DNA of 7,975 nucleotides from the NCBI GenBank assembly GCA_902766215.1, contig CACXCV010000008.1:1-7975 (forward strand). Reading direction: 5' to 3'. Source of the stretch: Oscillospiraceae bacterium (GTDB taxonomy: Bacteria > Bacillota > Clostridia > Oscillospirales > Oscillospiraceae). Positions 1 to 4,802 of this stretch are shown here, one piece after another; within the stretch, counting starts at the first letter, position 1, and each line of letters opens with the position of its first letter. A program made the translations under genes and the position numbers. The notes beneath the pieces are model-generated. The model saw only the letters and a list, made by a program, of their open reading frames with translations, did not search any database and was not told the DNA's origin.

Positions 1-202
1 CTATTCCGACGAGCGTATCTGGATGTATCTGGCCGAGGACCTGACCTTTGGCGCGCAGGAGCTGGACGAGGACGAATTTCTGCAGAGACGGGCCGTGTCG
101 CTGGAGGCGCTGGTGGAGCAGATTCTGGCCGGGCAGGTGCCCGATGCCAAGACCCAGGCTGCGGTGCTGCGGGTGTGGGCCATGCGGCAAAAGACGCAAT
201 GA
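1..202 (+). CDS. nudF: ADP-ribose pyrophosphatase (NUDIX), C-terminal part
   Basis: The frame entering at base 2 encodes the last 66 residues of a protein and ends at TGA 200-202. NudF-type NUDIX enzymes hydrolyse ADP-ribose to AMP and ribose-5-phosphate in the cytoplasm. The visible part matches the C-terminal end of that family: Y-L-A-x-x-L, then an acidic L-D-E-D-E-F segment, a predicted helix with L-E-x-L-V, and a G-x-x-x-D-A-K-T-Q-A-A-V-L motif. The catalytic NUDIX box (G-x5-E-x7-R-E-x-x-E-E) lies upstream of the window and cannot be checked. The gene converges on the glycoside hydrolase gene, with a terminator hairpin just after its stop. The family call rests only on this C-terminal signature, but the D-A-K-T element is characteristic. 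Confidence 0.8.
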   Translation, partial: YSDERIWMYLAEDLTFGAQELDEDEFLQRRAVSLEALVEQILAGQVPDAKTQAAVLRVWAMRQKTQ

Positions 203-205
203 CAA

Positions 206-248
206 ACGGGACGCGGCGCGCCAAGGCGCACCGCGTCCCGTATTTTTT
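206..248 (+). terminator. Intrinsic terminator after the NUDIX gene
   Basis: A perfect 11-bp stem (206-216 with 231-241) continues into an inner GCGC/GCGC stem (218-221 with 226-229) around a CAAG loop. It is followed by a T-rich stretch, ATTTTTT, at 242-248. It begins 3 bases after the NUDIX stop. The hydrolase gene converges from the other side, so the hairpin may serve both, but the T-run is much better in the + direction. Confidence 0.85.
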
Positions 249-270
249 CCGTTTTATTTCAAACGCTGTC

Positions 271-1473
271 TCAGAACATGCAGTTCTTGCGCACCAGCTG
301 GCTCAGCTCATAGGCAAACTGGCGCACCTTCCACTCTTCCTCGCGGCGCTGGAAGTCGTTGAGGCTCTCCCAGTCCATGTTGCGCCAGCACATGATTTTG
401 GCCGTGGGGGGATCCCACATGGGAACCATCTCCGCGCTCTCCAGCAGGTTGGCGCAGTATTCCGCCGCCTCGAGGATGGCAGGGATGGTTTTCTCCTTGG
501 ACATGAACAGGGTGGTCGGCTCTACGCGCAGCACGTCTTCCACCGCCTTGACAGCCATGTAGGCGTGGCCCTCCTTGTTGGCGTTCACGCGGATGCGCTC
601 GGGCGTGCGGTTGCGGAAGAAGCCGAAGAGCGCGGCAATCACCGCCGGGTCGCGGACGGTGCCGTCAGGATACACCAGGCCGTGGATGTCGGACCAGAAG
701 CCCTCGTGCACCAGCAGGAACAGATACCAGCCTACCTTGTGCTTGGCGCACATCTCCAGCTCGACGTCATAGGGGTTGGCGCGGCCCACGCAGCCGGTTT
801 CGGTGTTTAGGATGGGCTTGCCCAGCTCCTCGCTCATCTGCTTGCACTGAAGAATGGCGTTTTCCATCTCGGCGCGGGTGCCGGTATAGTCGTGAAAACT
901 GATCACGTCCACCAGATCGTTGGACGAACGGCAGTGGCTCCAGTTCTCATGACCCACGGTAATGCAGTTTTCGCTGTCCAGCGAGCGGACAATCTTGGTC
1001 ATGCGGCGGACATAGGCCTCCAGCTGGGCAAAGCGAACCTCATACTGGTCGGTACCCTTCACGGCGTTCATGTAGTCATTGCACATCGGCTCATTGATCA
1101 CGTCCCACATCAGCAGGCCCGGCTCGTCGCGCAGCGCGTCGATCACCGCCTTGGCATAGACCTCCATCTTTACCCATTCATCCTCGGTGGGCGGAGTAAA
1201 GTCGTGGATAGGGTTGCCGTTCCAGAGGATGGGCATGGAGGTGATGCCATGCTCATAGCAGATCTGCACATATTCCTTGACGCGGGCGATATAGCCCTCA
1301 GGGTCGCGCTCATAAGCCTGCTGGCTCATCCAGAAGCGGGTGGAGTTCAGGTTCAGGCGCTTGCAGAACTCCAGGTCGCGGTTCATGCGCGTGCGGTCGC
1401 CGGTTCGGGGGTCCGGCATGGCCGGTGCGCAGCAGATGCCGCGGATGTGGCTGTAATCGGACAGAGGTTTCAT
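271..1473 (-). CDS. Cytoplasmic GH5-like (clan GH-A) glycoside hydrolase
   Basis: This 400-residue protein has the (beta/alpha)8 retaining glycosidase pattern of cellulase-family (GH5-like) enzymes. Clan residues can be placed in order: R46 (S-T-R-F-W), N127-E128 in W-D-V-I-N-E-P (acid/base), H194 and Y196 (F-H-D-Y), E225 in N-T-E-T-G (nucleophile) and W249 in a W-Y-L-F strand. The barrel seems to end near residue 285 after G-L-V-Y-P-D-G-T; about 115 mostly helical residues of unknown role follow. There is no signal peptide, so it should act inside the cell on imported glycosides. The start is the ATG at 1473, because AAAGGAG lies 8 bases upstream; the in-frame ATG at 1491 would put that RBS inside the gene. 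It is divergent from the LacI-type regulator, which probably controls it. The substrate cannot be told from sequence. Confidence 0.85.
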   Translation of the reverse strand: MKPLSDYSHIRGICCAPAMPDPRTGDRTRMNRDLEFCKRLNLNSTRFWMSQQAYERDPEGYIARVKEYVQICYEHGITSMPILWNGNPIHDFTPPTEDEWVKMEVYAKAVIDALRDEPGLLMWDVINEPMCNDYMNAVKGTDQYEVRFAQLEAYVRRMTKIVRSLDSENCITVGHENWSHCRSSNDLVDVISFHDYTGTRAEMENAILQCKQMSEELGKPILNTETGCVGRANPYDVELEMCAKHKVGWYLFLLVHEGFWSDIHGLVYPDGTVRDPAVIAALFGFFRNRTPERIRVNANKEGHAYMAVKAVEDVLRVEPTTLFMSKEKTIPAILEAAEYCANLLESAEMVPMWDPPTAKIMCWRNMDWESLNDFQRREEEWKVRQFAYELSQLVRKNCMF

Positions 1474-1511
1474 GGTTTCGGCTCCTTTCATTCATCGGTC
1501 GGCGGTGCTGC

Positions 1512-1531
1512 CGCGCCGGAAACGCGGCGCG
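1512..1531 (-). repeat. GC hairpin in hydrolase leader
   Basis: A perfect 7-bp GC-rich inverted repeat (1512-1518 with 1525-1531) has a 6-base loop. It sits about 38 bases upstream of the hydrolase start codon, inside the predicted 5' leader. It could affect transcript stability or translation. No terminator T-run follows and no riboswitch family was recognised. Confidence 0.5.
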
Positions 1532-1557
1532 AAGCAGACAGGACGCTGCAGCGCTGT

Positions 1558-1586
1558 TGTGATAAATCCGTATTGATTGTATCACA
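1558..1586. promoter_or_regulatory. Candidate operator: TGTGATA-N15-TATCACA dyad
   Basis: Two perfect 7-bp half-sites (1558-1564 and 1580-1586) are spaced 22 bp centre to centre, two helical turns. The dyad covers the -10 element and predicted start point of the proximal hydrolase promoter, where a repressor would block initiation. The 15-bp spacing rules out a CRP-type site (TGTGA-N6-TCACA). Which protein would bind is not known; LacI-family operators are usually shorter. Confidence 0.5.
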
Positions 1587-1604
1587 GTCCCGCGTAATTG
1601 GGAA
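1569..1604 (-). promoter_or_regulatory. Proximal promoter P2 of the hydrolase gene
   Basis: Read on the minus strand, a -35 TTCCCA (1604-1599, 4/6 matches) is followed by a 17-bp spacer and a -10 TACAAT (1581-1576, 5/6) preceded by TG one base upstream (extended -10). The predicted start is near 1569, giving a leader of roughly 95 bases. A 7-bp dyad overlaps the -10. Confidence 0.5.
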
Positions 1605-1672
1605 GCGGAGAACCAGCCGCGCAAAGCTTGTCCTTTCCCTTCTTTTTTCTCTTTTTTGCATTCTCTAATCGT

Positions 1673-1708
1673 TATCATTAACATAAACTACATCCAATTG
1701 TTTGTCAA
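1673..1708 (-). promoter_or_regulatory. Distal promoter P1 of the hydrolase gene
   Basis: On the minus strand a consensus -35 TTGACA (1708-1703) is followed by a 17-bp spacer and a -10 TATGTT (1685-1680, 4/6). It lies in AT-rich sequence. The predicted start is near 1673, which would give a leader of about 200 bases that includes the P2 dyad and the GC hairpin. P1 and P2 may both be used, or only one. Confidence 0.5.
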
Positions 1709-1743
1709 TCATTTATGTAAAAACTGTATGCCTGCACAGATTC

Positions 1744-1786
1744 ACACCAAAGTTTTTGTACACTTTGAGCAGGGTTGCTTTGGTGT
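1744..1786. repeat. 9-bp perfect inverted repeat between divergent promoters
   Basis: ACACCAAAG (1744-1752) is repeated inverted as CTTTGGTGT (1778-1786) with a 25-bp spacer; a further CTTTG lies in the spacer (1763-1767). It sits between the -35 elements of the two divergent promoters, so a regulator-binding role is more likely than a terminator. No T-run follows on either strand. Confidence 0.6.
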
Positions 1787-1791
1787 CCTAA

Positions 1792-1813
1792 AAGAAAGCG
1801 CCAAGAAAGCGCC
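1792..1813. repeat. Perfect tandem 11-bp repeat
   Basis: AAGAAAGCGCC occurs twice back to back (1792-1802 and 1803-1813). The 11-bp period is about one helical turn, so both copies face the same side of the DNA. They lie about 60 to 85 bp upstream of the predicted start of the LacI-type gene, where an activator or upstream repressor could bind. Confidence 0.65.
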
Positions 1814-1839
1814 GTATATGGATTTTCTGTATATCCAAC

Positions 1840-1875
1840 TTGACGCAATTAAGAAAAGATGGTATTGTATGAACG
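1840..1875 (+). promoter_or_regulatory. Promoter of the LacI-type regulator
   Basis: A -35 TTGACG (1840-1845, 5/6) is followed by a 17-bp spacer and a -10 TATTGT (1863-1868, 4/6), predicting a start near 1875 and a leader of about 86 bases. An imperfect dyad (1872-1886) overlaps the start point and could allow autoregulation. Confidence 0.6.
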
Positions 1876-1886
1876 ATATTAACGGT
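1872..1886. promoter_or_regulatory. Candidate autoregulatory operator (imperfect dyad)
   Basis: A 15-bp element, AACGATATTAACGGT, pairs at 5 of 7 symmetric positions about its centre. It covers the predicted start of the regulator transcript. A related element with a different internal spacing (CGTTATCATTAAC, 1670-1682) lies at the start of the P1 hydrolase transcript. The length fits a LacI-family site, but the central CG typical of that family is not at the symmetry axis, so this is tentative. Confidence 0.3.
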
Positions 1887-1960
1887 GCCTGTACCTCTTT
1901 TTTCATCTATCAGGCAACCAGTCATTCATAATTTCCATCAACAAAGGGTTGGGTGAGAAT

Positions 1961-3031
1961 ATGCCTGTCACACAAAAGGACATCGCCCAGCGGCTGGAGC
2001 TTTCCATCAACACCGTCTCCCGTGCGCTGCGCAACATGCCCGACGTCAACGAATCCACCAGAAAACAGGTTCAGGCTATGGCCGAAGAAATGGGCTATTA
2101 CAAGAACCTGGCCGCCAGCAGTCTGCGTACCCGGCAGTCCAACATTCTGGGCGTGGTCGTAACCGACTTCCGCAATCCCTCCATGGGCGACATCATCCAC
2201 GGCGCCGAGCTGGTTGCCAAGCGCAGCGGCTACACGCTGATGCTGGGCAGCACCAACGAGACTGCCGAGGACGAGTCCCGCCTGGTGGAGAACATGCTCA
2301 GCCAGAATGTAGACGGCCTGCTGCTGATCCCCAGCATGCTCAACGAACCGCTGCTGCGCCGCATTGAGTGCGAGCAGGTTCCTTATGTGCTGGCCGCACG
2401 GCGCTATCCGGGTCACCTGTGCAATGCCGTCTGCGGCGATGACTTTGCCGGCGGCGCGGCCGCTGCCCAGCATTTGCTTGACCTGGGACACCGGTCGTTT
2501 CTGTACGTGTCCGGCCTGGAGCACATTTCCTCGGCCCGTGACCGCCGCGACGGCTTTCTGTGGCAGCTGCGGCAGCATGGTCTGAACGAGCACGCCCTGC
2601 AGACCATTGTCTGCGACAACGGCCCTACAGACAAGCTGATCTCGCAGTCCATTGTCTGCGACGGCGGCCGCGAGAGTGCGCAGCGCGTGACAGAGCAATG
2701 GCTGCGCAGCAGCAGCGGGCACCCCTCCGCTACCGCGATTTTTGTCTTTTCCGACTACGCCGCCTGCGGCGTCTATGCCGCGCTGAAAGCAGCGGGGCTG
2801 CGGATTCCGGAGGACGTGTCTGTTGTCGGCTATGACAACAACGAGTATTCCAGCTTTCTCACACCGCCGCTGACCACCGTGGACAGCCACTTCTACCAGC
2901 TGGGCCAGTTGGCTATGGAACGCCTGATTGCCATCCTGCACAGCCCCGGTGAGCCGCCCTGCGCGCAGATCGACATGCCGGAGCTGGTGCTGCGCGAGTC
3001 CACCGCCGCGCCCAGTTCTGCCGCGAATTGA
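1961..3031 (+). CDS. LacI/PurR-family transcriptional regulator
   Basis: This 356-residue DNA-binding regulator is a normal length for the family. The N-terminal helix-turn-helix is at residues 4-24 (T-Q-K-D-I-A-Q ... I-N-T-V-S-R-A-L). The hinge helix follows at about 49-56 (N-L-A-A-S-S-L-R). The periplasmic-binding-protein-like sensor domain starts at N-I-L-G-V-V-V (61-67) and includes L-D-L-G-H-R (173-178), an R-D-G-F element (196-199) and V-S-V-V-G-Y-D-N (286-293). Such proteins bind short operators and release or tighten on binding a sugar or metabolite. The ATG at 1961 is chosen: the domain begins there, and GGGTGA lies just upstream, matching the extended Shine-Dalgarno end. A TTG at 1949 is in frame but has no spaced RBS. 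It is divergent from the glycoside hydrolase, its likely target along with its own gene and possibly the transporter. The effector is unknown. Confidence 0.93.
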   Translation: MPVTQKDIAQRLELSINTVSRALRNMPDVNESTRKQVQAMAEEMGYYKNLAASSLRTRQSNILGVVVTDFRNPSMGDIIHGAELVAKRSGYTLMLGSTNETAEDESRLVENMLSQNVDGLLLIPSMLNEPLLRRIECEQVPYVLAARRYPGHLCNAVCGDDFAGGAAAAQHLLDLGHRSFLYVSGLEHISSARDRRDGFLWQLRQHGLNEHALQTIVCDNGPTDKLISQSIVCDGGRESAQRVTEQWLRSSSGHPSATAIFVFSDYAACGVYAALKAAGLRIPEDVSVVGYDNNEYSSFLTPPLTTVDSHFYQLGQLAMERLIAILHSPGEPPCAQIDMPELVLRESTAAPSSAAN

Positions 3032-3043
3032 CCGCACTTCTCT

Positions 3044-3075
3044 GCGCCCTCCCGCCCACGCCGGCAGGAGGGCGC
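3044..3075 (+). terminator. Hairpin after the regulator gene, weak terminator
   Basis: A perfect 9-bp GC-rich stem (3044-3052 with 3067-3075) has a 14-base loop that can form an extra GCC/GGC pairing. It starts 13 bases after the regulator stop. Only a short TTT follows (3080-3082), so termination may be partial or need other factors. Confidence 0.45.
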
Positions 3076-3108
3076 CATGCTTTGGCACATAAACGGGTCG
3101 AAAACGGG

Positions 3109-3145
3109 TTGTGCCGCCGCTGCGCAGTATGGTATACTGACCCTG
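3109..3145 (+). promoter_or_regulatory. Promoter of the acyltransferase gene
   Basis: A -10 TATACT (3133-3138, 5/6) is preceded by TG one base upstream (extended -10), with a weak -35 TTGTGC (3109-3114) at 18 bp. The predicted start is near 3145, about 34 bases before the ATG. An 8-bp direct repeat AAACGGGT (3091-3098 and 3102-3109, 11-bp period) lies immediately upstream. Confidence 0.5.
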
Positions 3146-3178
3146 CCAGACCATCTCAGCCCTTTCGGAGGAACGGAT

Positions 3179-4462
3179 ATGAAAACAAAAGTGACCGCTC
3201 TGCCCTATGCGCAGGTGCTGAGCCTGCCCGCCCCCGCACACCGGCGCCCCCGGCGGCCTTCGCTGCTGCTGCGCACCCTTGTGCGCGCCCTGTCGGTTCC
3301 CGAGCTGCGCTCGGTCCGCTTTACCTATCAGTGCCACGGCATGGAGCGCCTGGGCAAGGACGAGCCGTGTCTGATCCTGATGAATCACTCCAGCTTTATC
3401 GACCTGAAGATCGCCTCGGCCATCTTCTATCCCCGGCCATTCAACATTGTCTGCACCTCCGACGGTTTTGTGGGCAAGGAAAAGCTGATGCGCGCCCTGG
3501 GCTGCATCCCCACGCAGAAGTTTGTCTCCGACGCGGTGCTGGTGCGCGACATGCTCTATGCCGTGCGCCAGCTGAAAAGCTCGGTGCTGCTGTATCCCGA
3601 GGCCAGCTACAGCTTTGACGGCACGGCCACACCCCTGCCCGACTCGCTGGGCAAGTGTCTCAAACTGCTGAGGGTGCCGGTGGTCATGGTGCGTACCTAT
3701 GGCGCCTTTGCCCACGACCCGCTCTATAACGGCCTGCAGCCGCGCAAGGTACCCGTCCGCGCCGATGTAACATATCTGCTCTCGCCCGAGGAGATTGCCG
3801 CGCAGACGCCGGCGCAGCTCAACGAGCTGCTGCGGCAGCAGTTCTCCTTTGACAGCTTTCGCTGGCAGCAGGAGCAGGGCCTGCGCATCCGTGAGCCGTT
3901 TCGCGCCGACGGGCTGAACCGCGTGCTGTATAAGTGCCCTCACTGCCTGACCGAGGGGCAGATGACCGGCAAGGGTACGCTGCTGACCTGCGGCTGCTGC
4001 GGCCGGCAGTATGAGCTGACCGAGCTGGGCGCCCTGCGCGCCACCAACGGCGAGGCCGCCTTTACCCACGTGCCCGACTGGTTCCGCTGGGAGCGCGAGT
4101 GTGTCCGGCGCGAGCTGACCGAGGGCCGCTATGCCCTCGAGCTGCCGGTGGACATCTGCATGCTGGTGGACATGCGCAGCATCTACCGGGTAGGCAGCGG
4201 CACGCTGCGGCATGACGCCCACGGCTTTCAGCTGACCGGCTGCGGCGGCCAGCTGCGCTACAGCCAGTCCCCCGCCGCGTCCTACAGCCTCTATTCCGAC
4301 TATTTCTGGTATGAGCTGGGCGACATGATCTGCATCGGCGACAGCCGCACGCTGTACTACTGCTTTCCGCAGCATGGGGGCGACGTGGTGGCCAAAACCC
4401 GTCTGGCCGCCGAGGAGCTGTACCGTCTCACCCGCTCCGCCCCGGCGGGTATTTCCGTTTGA
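3179..4462 (+). CDS. PlsC-like lysophospholipid acyltransferase with zinc ribbon
   Basis: This is a 427-residue protein. Its first half matches the PlsC/LPLAT family, which transfers fatty acyl groups to lysophosphatidate-type acceptors at the membrane. The HX4D catalytic motif is N-H-S-S-F-I-D (H70, D75), and a P-E-A-S motif at 140-143 stands where EGxR usually is. A typical PlsC is about 240 residues; here roughly 180 more follow. That extension contains a C-P-x-C / C-x-x-C zinc-ribbon knuckle pair (C253, C256, C271, C274), then a Trp- and Tyr-rich region I do not recognise. No clear membrane helix or signal peptide is seen; the N-terminus is basic. The start at 3179 has GGAGG 7 bases upstream; the in-frame ATG at 3077 lies ahead of the predicted promoter. 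The acyl acceptor and the role of the extra domain are not known. Confidence 0.82.
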   Translation: MKTKVTALPYAQVLSLPAPAHRRPRRPSLLLRTLVRALSVPELRSVRFTYQCHGMERLGKDEPCLILMNHSSFIDLKIASAIFYPRPFNIVCTSDGFVGKEKLMRALGCIPTQKFVSDAVLVRDMLYAVRQLKSSVLLYPEASYSFDGTATPLPDSLGKCLKLLRVPVVMVRTYGAFAHDPLYNGLQPRKVPVRADVTYLLSPEEIAAQTPAQLNELLRQQFSFDSFRWQQEQGLRIREPFRADGLNRVLYKCPHCLTEGQMTGKGTLLTCGCCGRQYELTELGALRATNGEAAFTHVPDWFRWERECVRRELTEGRYALELPVDICMLVDMRSIYRVGSGTLRHDAHGFQLTGCGGQLRYSQSPAASYSLYSDYFWYELGDMICIGDSRTLYYCFPQHGGDVVAKTRLAAEELYRLTRSAPAGISV

Positions 4463-4495
4463 CAGAACGCTTTCCTTCTGCTATACTGAGTCCCC
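4459..4495 (+). promoter_or_regulatory. Near-consensus promoter of the small basic gene
   Basis: A consensus -35 TTGACA (4459-4464) overlaps the acyltransferase stop codon. After exactly 17 bp comes a -10 TATACT (4482-4487, 5/6) with an extended TG (4479-4480). This is the strongest promoter in the window and predicts a leader of only about 20 bases. An inverted repeat TTCTGC/GCAGAA (4476-4481 with 4497-4502) flanks the -10 and start point. Confidence 0.8.
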
Positions 4496-4514
4496 TGCAG
4501 AAAGGAGCGTCAGC

Positions 4515-4802
4515 ATGGAAAAATTCATCCCGTTTGAAAAGCTTTCCAAGAAAAAGCAGCGTCAGCTGAACGCGCAGCGCCGCGGCAGCTGGGGCAGTCT
4601 CAGCCCGGTCACCCGCCGGAGCGAAAACCCCAAAGCATACAACCGCAAAAAGGCACGGAAGTGGAACGGCGATTCCACTTCCGTGCCTTTTATTAATTTG
4701 GCCTTTCGGCCAGGGGGGGCGCTCAGGCTTTGCTCTTGTTCTTGCGCGAGAGGACAATGCTCTGAATCAGCAGGAACAGGCAGATCATGGCCGCCACGGT
4801 GA
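4515..4802 (+). CDS. Small basic protein; frame runs through terminator
   Basis: The frame from the ATG at 4515 has AAAGGAG 7 bases upstream and its own near-consensus promoter. The first 50 residues are strongly basic and protein-like: K-L-S-K-K-K-Q-R, R-R-G-S-W-G, P-V-T-R-R, then N-P-K-A-Y-N-R-K-K-A-R-K-W. I do not know its function; it resembles small uncharacterised clostridial proteins (memory, unchecked). The odd point is the 3' end. A 19-bp hairpin with a T-rich tail occupies codons 45-59, yet there is no in-frame stop until TGA 4800-4802, inside the convergent permease gene. Residues after about 60 look like antisense of that gene, not real protein. If the hairpin terminates transcription, the mRNA has no stop codon and yields about 60 residues. 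This is the layout of ArfA-type ribosome rescue factors. One extra T in 4688-4691 would instead create a TAA at once, so an indel must be excluded. Confidence 0.7.
   Translation: MEKFIPFEKLSKKKQRQLNAQRRGSWGSLSPVTRRSENPKAYNRKKARKWNGDSTSVPFINLAFRPGGALRLCSCSCARGQCSESAGTGRSWPPR
4648..4698 (+). terminator. Strong bidirectional terminator, 19-bp stem
   Basis: A perfect 19-bp stem (4648-4666 with 4673-4691) encloses a 6-base loop. On the + strand it is followed by T-rich TTTTATTAATTT, on the - strand by TTTTT. It can end both the small basic gene and the convergent ABC operon, whose stop is 32 bases beyond the stem. It lies wholly inside the open frame of the small gene. Confidence 0.88.
4699..4712 (-). 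repeat. Small GAAA-loop hairpin after the ABC operon
   Basis: A 5-bp stem TGGCC/GGCCA closes, on the minus-strand RNA, a GAAA tetraloop, a very stable loop type. It sits between the last permease stop and the large terminator, and may protect the 3' end of the operon transcript. It is short, so chance is possible. Confidence 0.4.

Noticed and set aside
175..810. A 211-residue plus strand frame overlapping the NUDIX end and the hydrolase.
   Set aside because: It reads through the terminator hairpin and is antisense to the well-supported hydrolase.
1558..1586. CRP/FNR-type site at the TGTGATA dyad.
   Set aside because: CRP needs TGTGA-N6-TCACA; the half-sites here are 15 bp apart.
1630..1660. 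The T-rich run as a + strand terminator.
   Set aside because: No stem precedes the T-run. On the other strand it is simply a purine-rich part of the leader.
1474..1673. A riboswitch or T-box in the hydrolase leader.
   Set aside because: Only a short GC hairpin and a dyad are seen. There is no conserved aptamer core, T-box sequence or terminator/antiterminator pair.
1656..1931. A 91-residue frame inside the intergenic gap.
   Set aside because: It has no RBS before its ATG, and it spans predicted promoters, a tandem repeat and an inverted repeat. The sequence resembles no family I know.
1949..1960. TTG at 1949 as the start of the LacI-type regulator.
   Set aside because: AAAGGG abuts it with no spacing, and the conserved helix-turn-helix starts just after the ATG at 1961.
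3077..3178. ATG at 3077 as the acyltransferase start, adding 34 residues.
   Set aside because: The added stretch overlaps the predicted promoter and follows a terminator-like hairpin, whereas ATG 3179 has GGAGG at 7 bases.
1922..4375. An 817-residue open frame on the minus strand, antisense to the regulator and acyltransferase genes.
   Set aside because: Its composition (Ala/Gly/Gln/His-rich, no recognisable domains) is what GC-rich antisense of real genes gives. Both + strand genes have clear families, motifs and RBSs.
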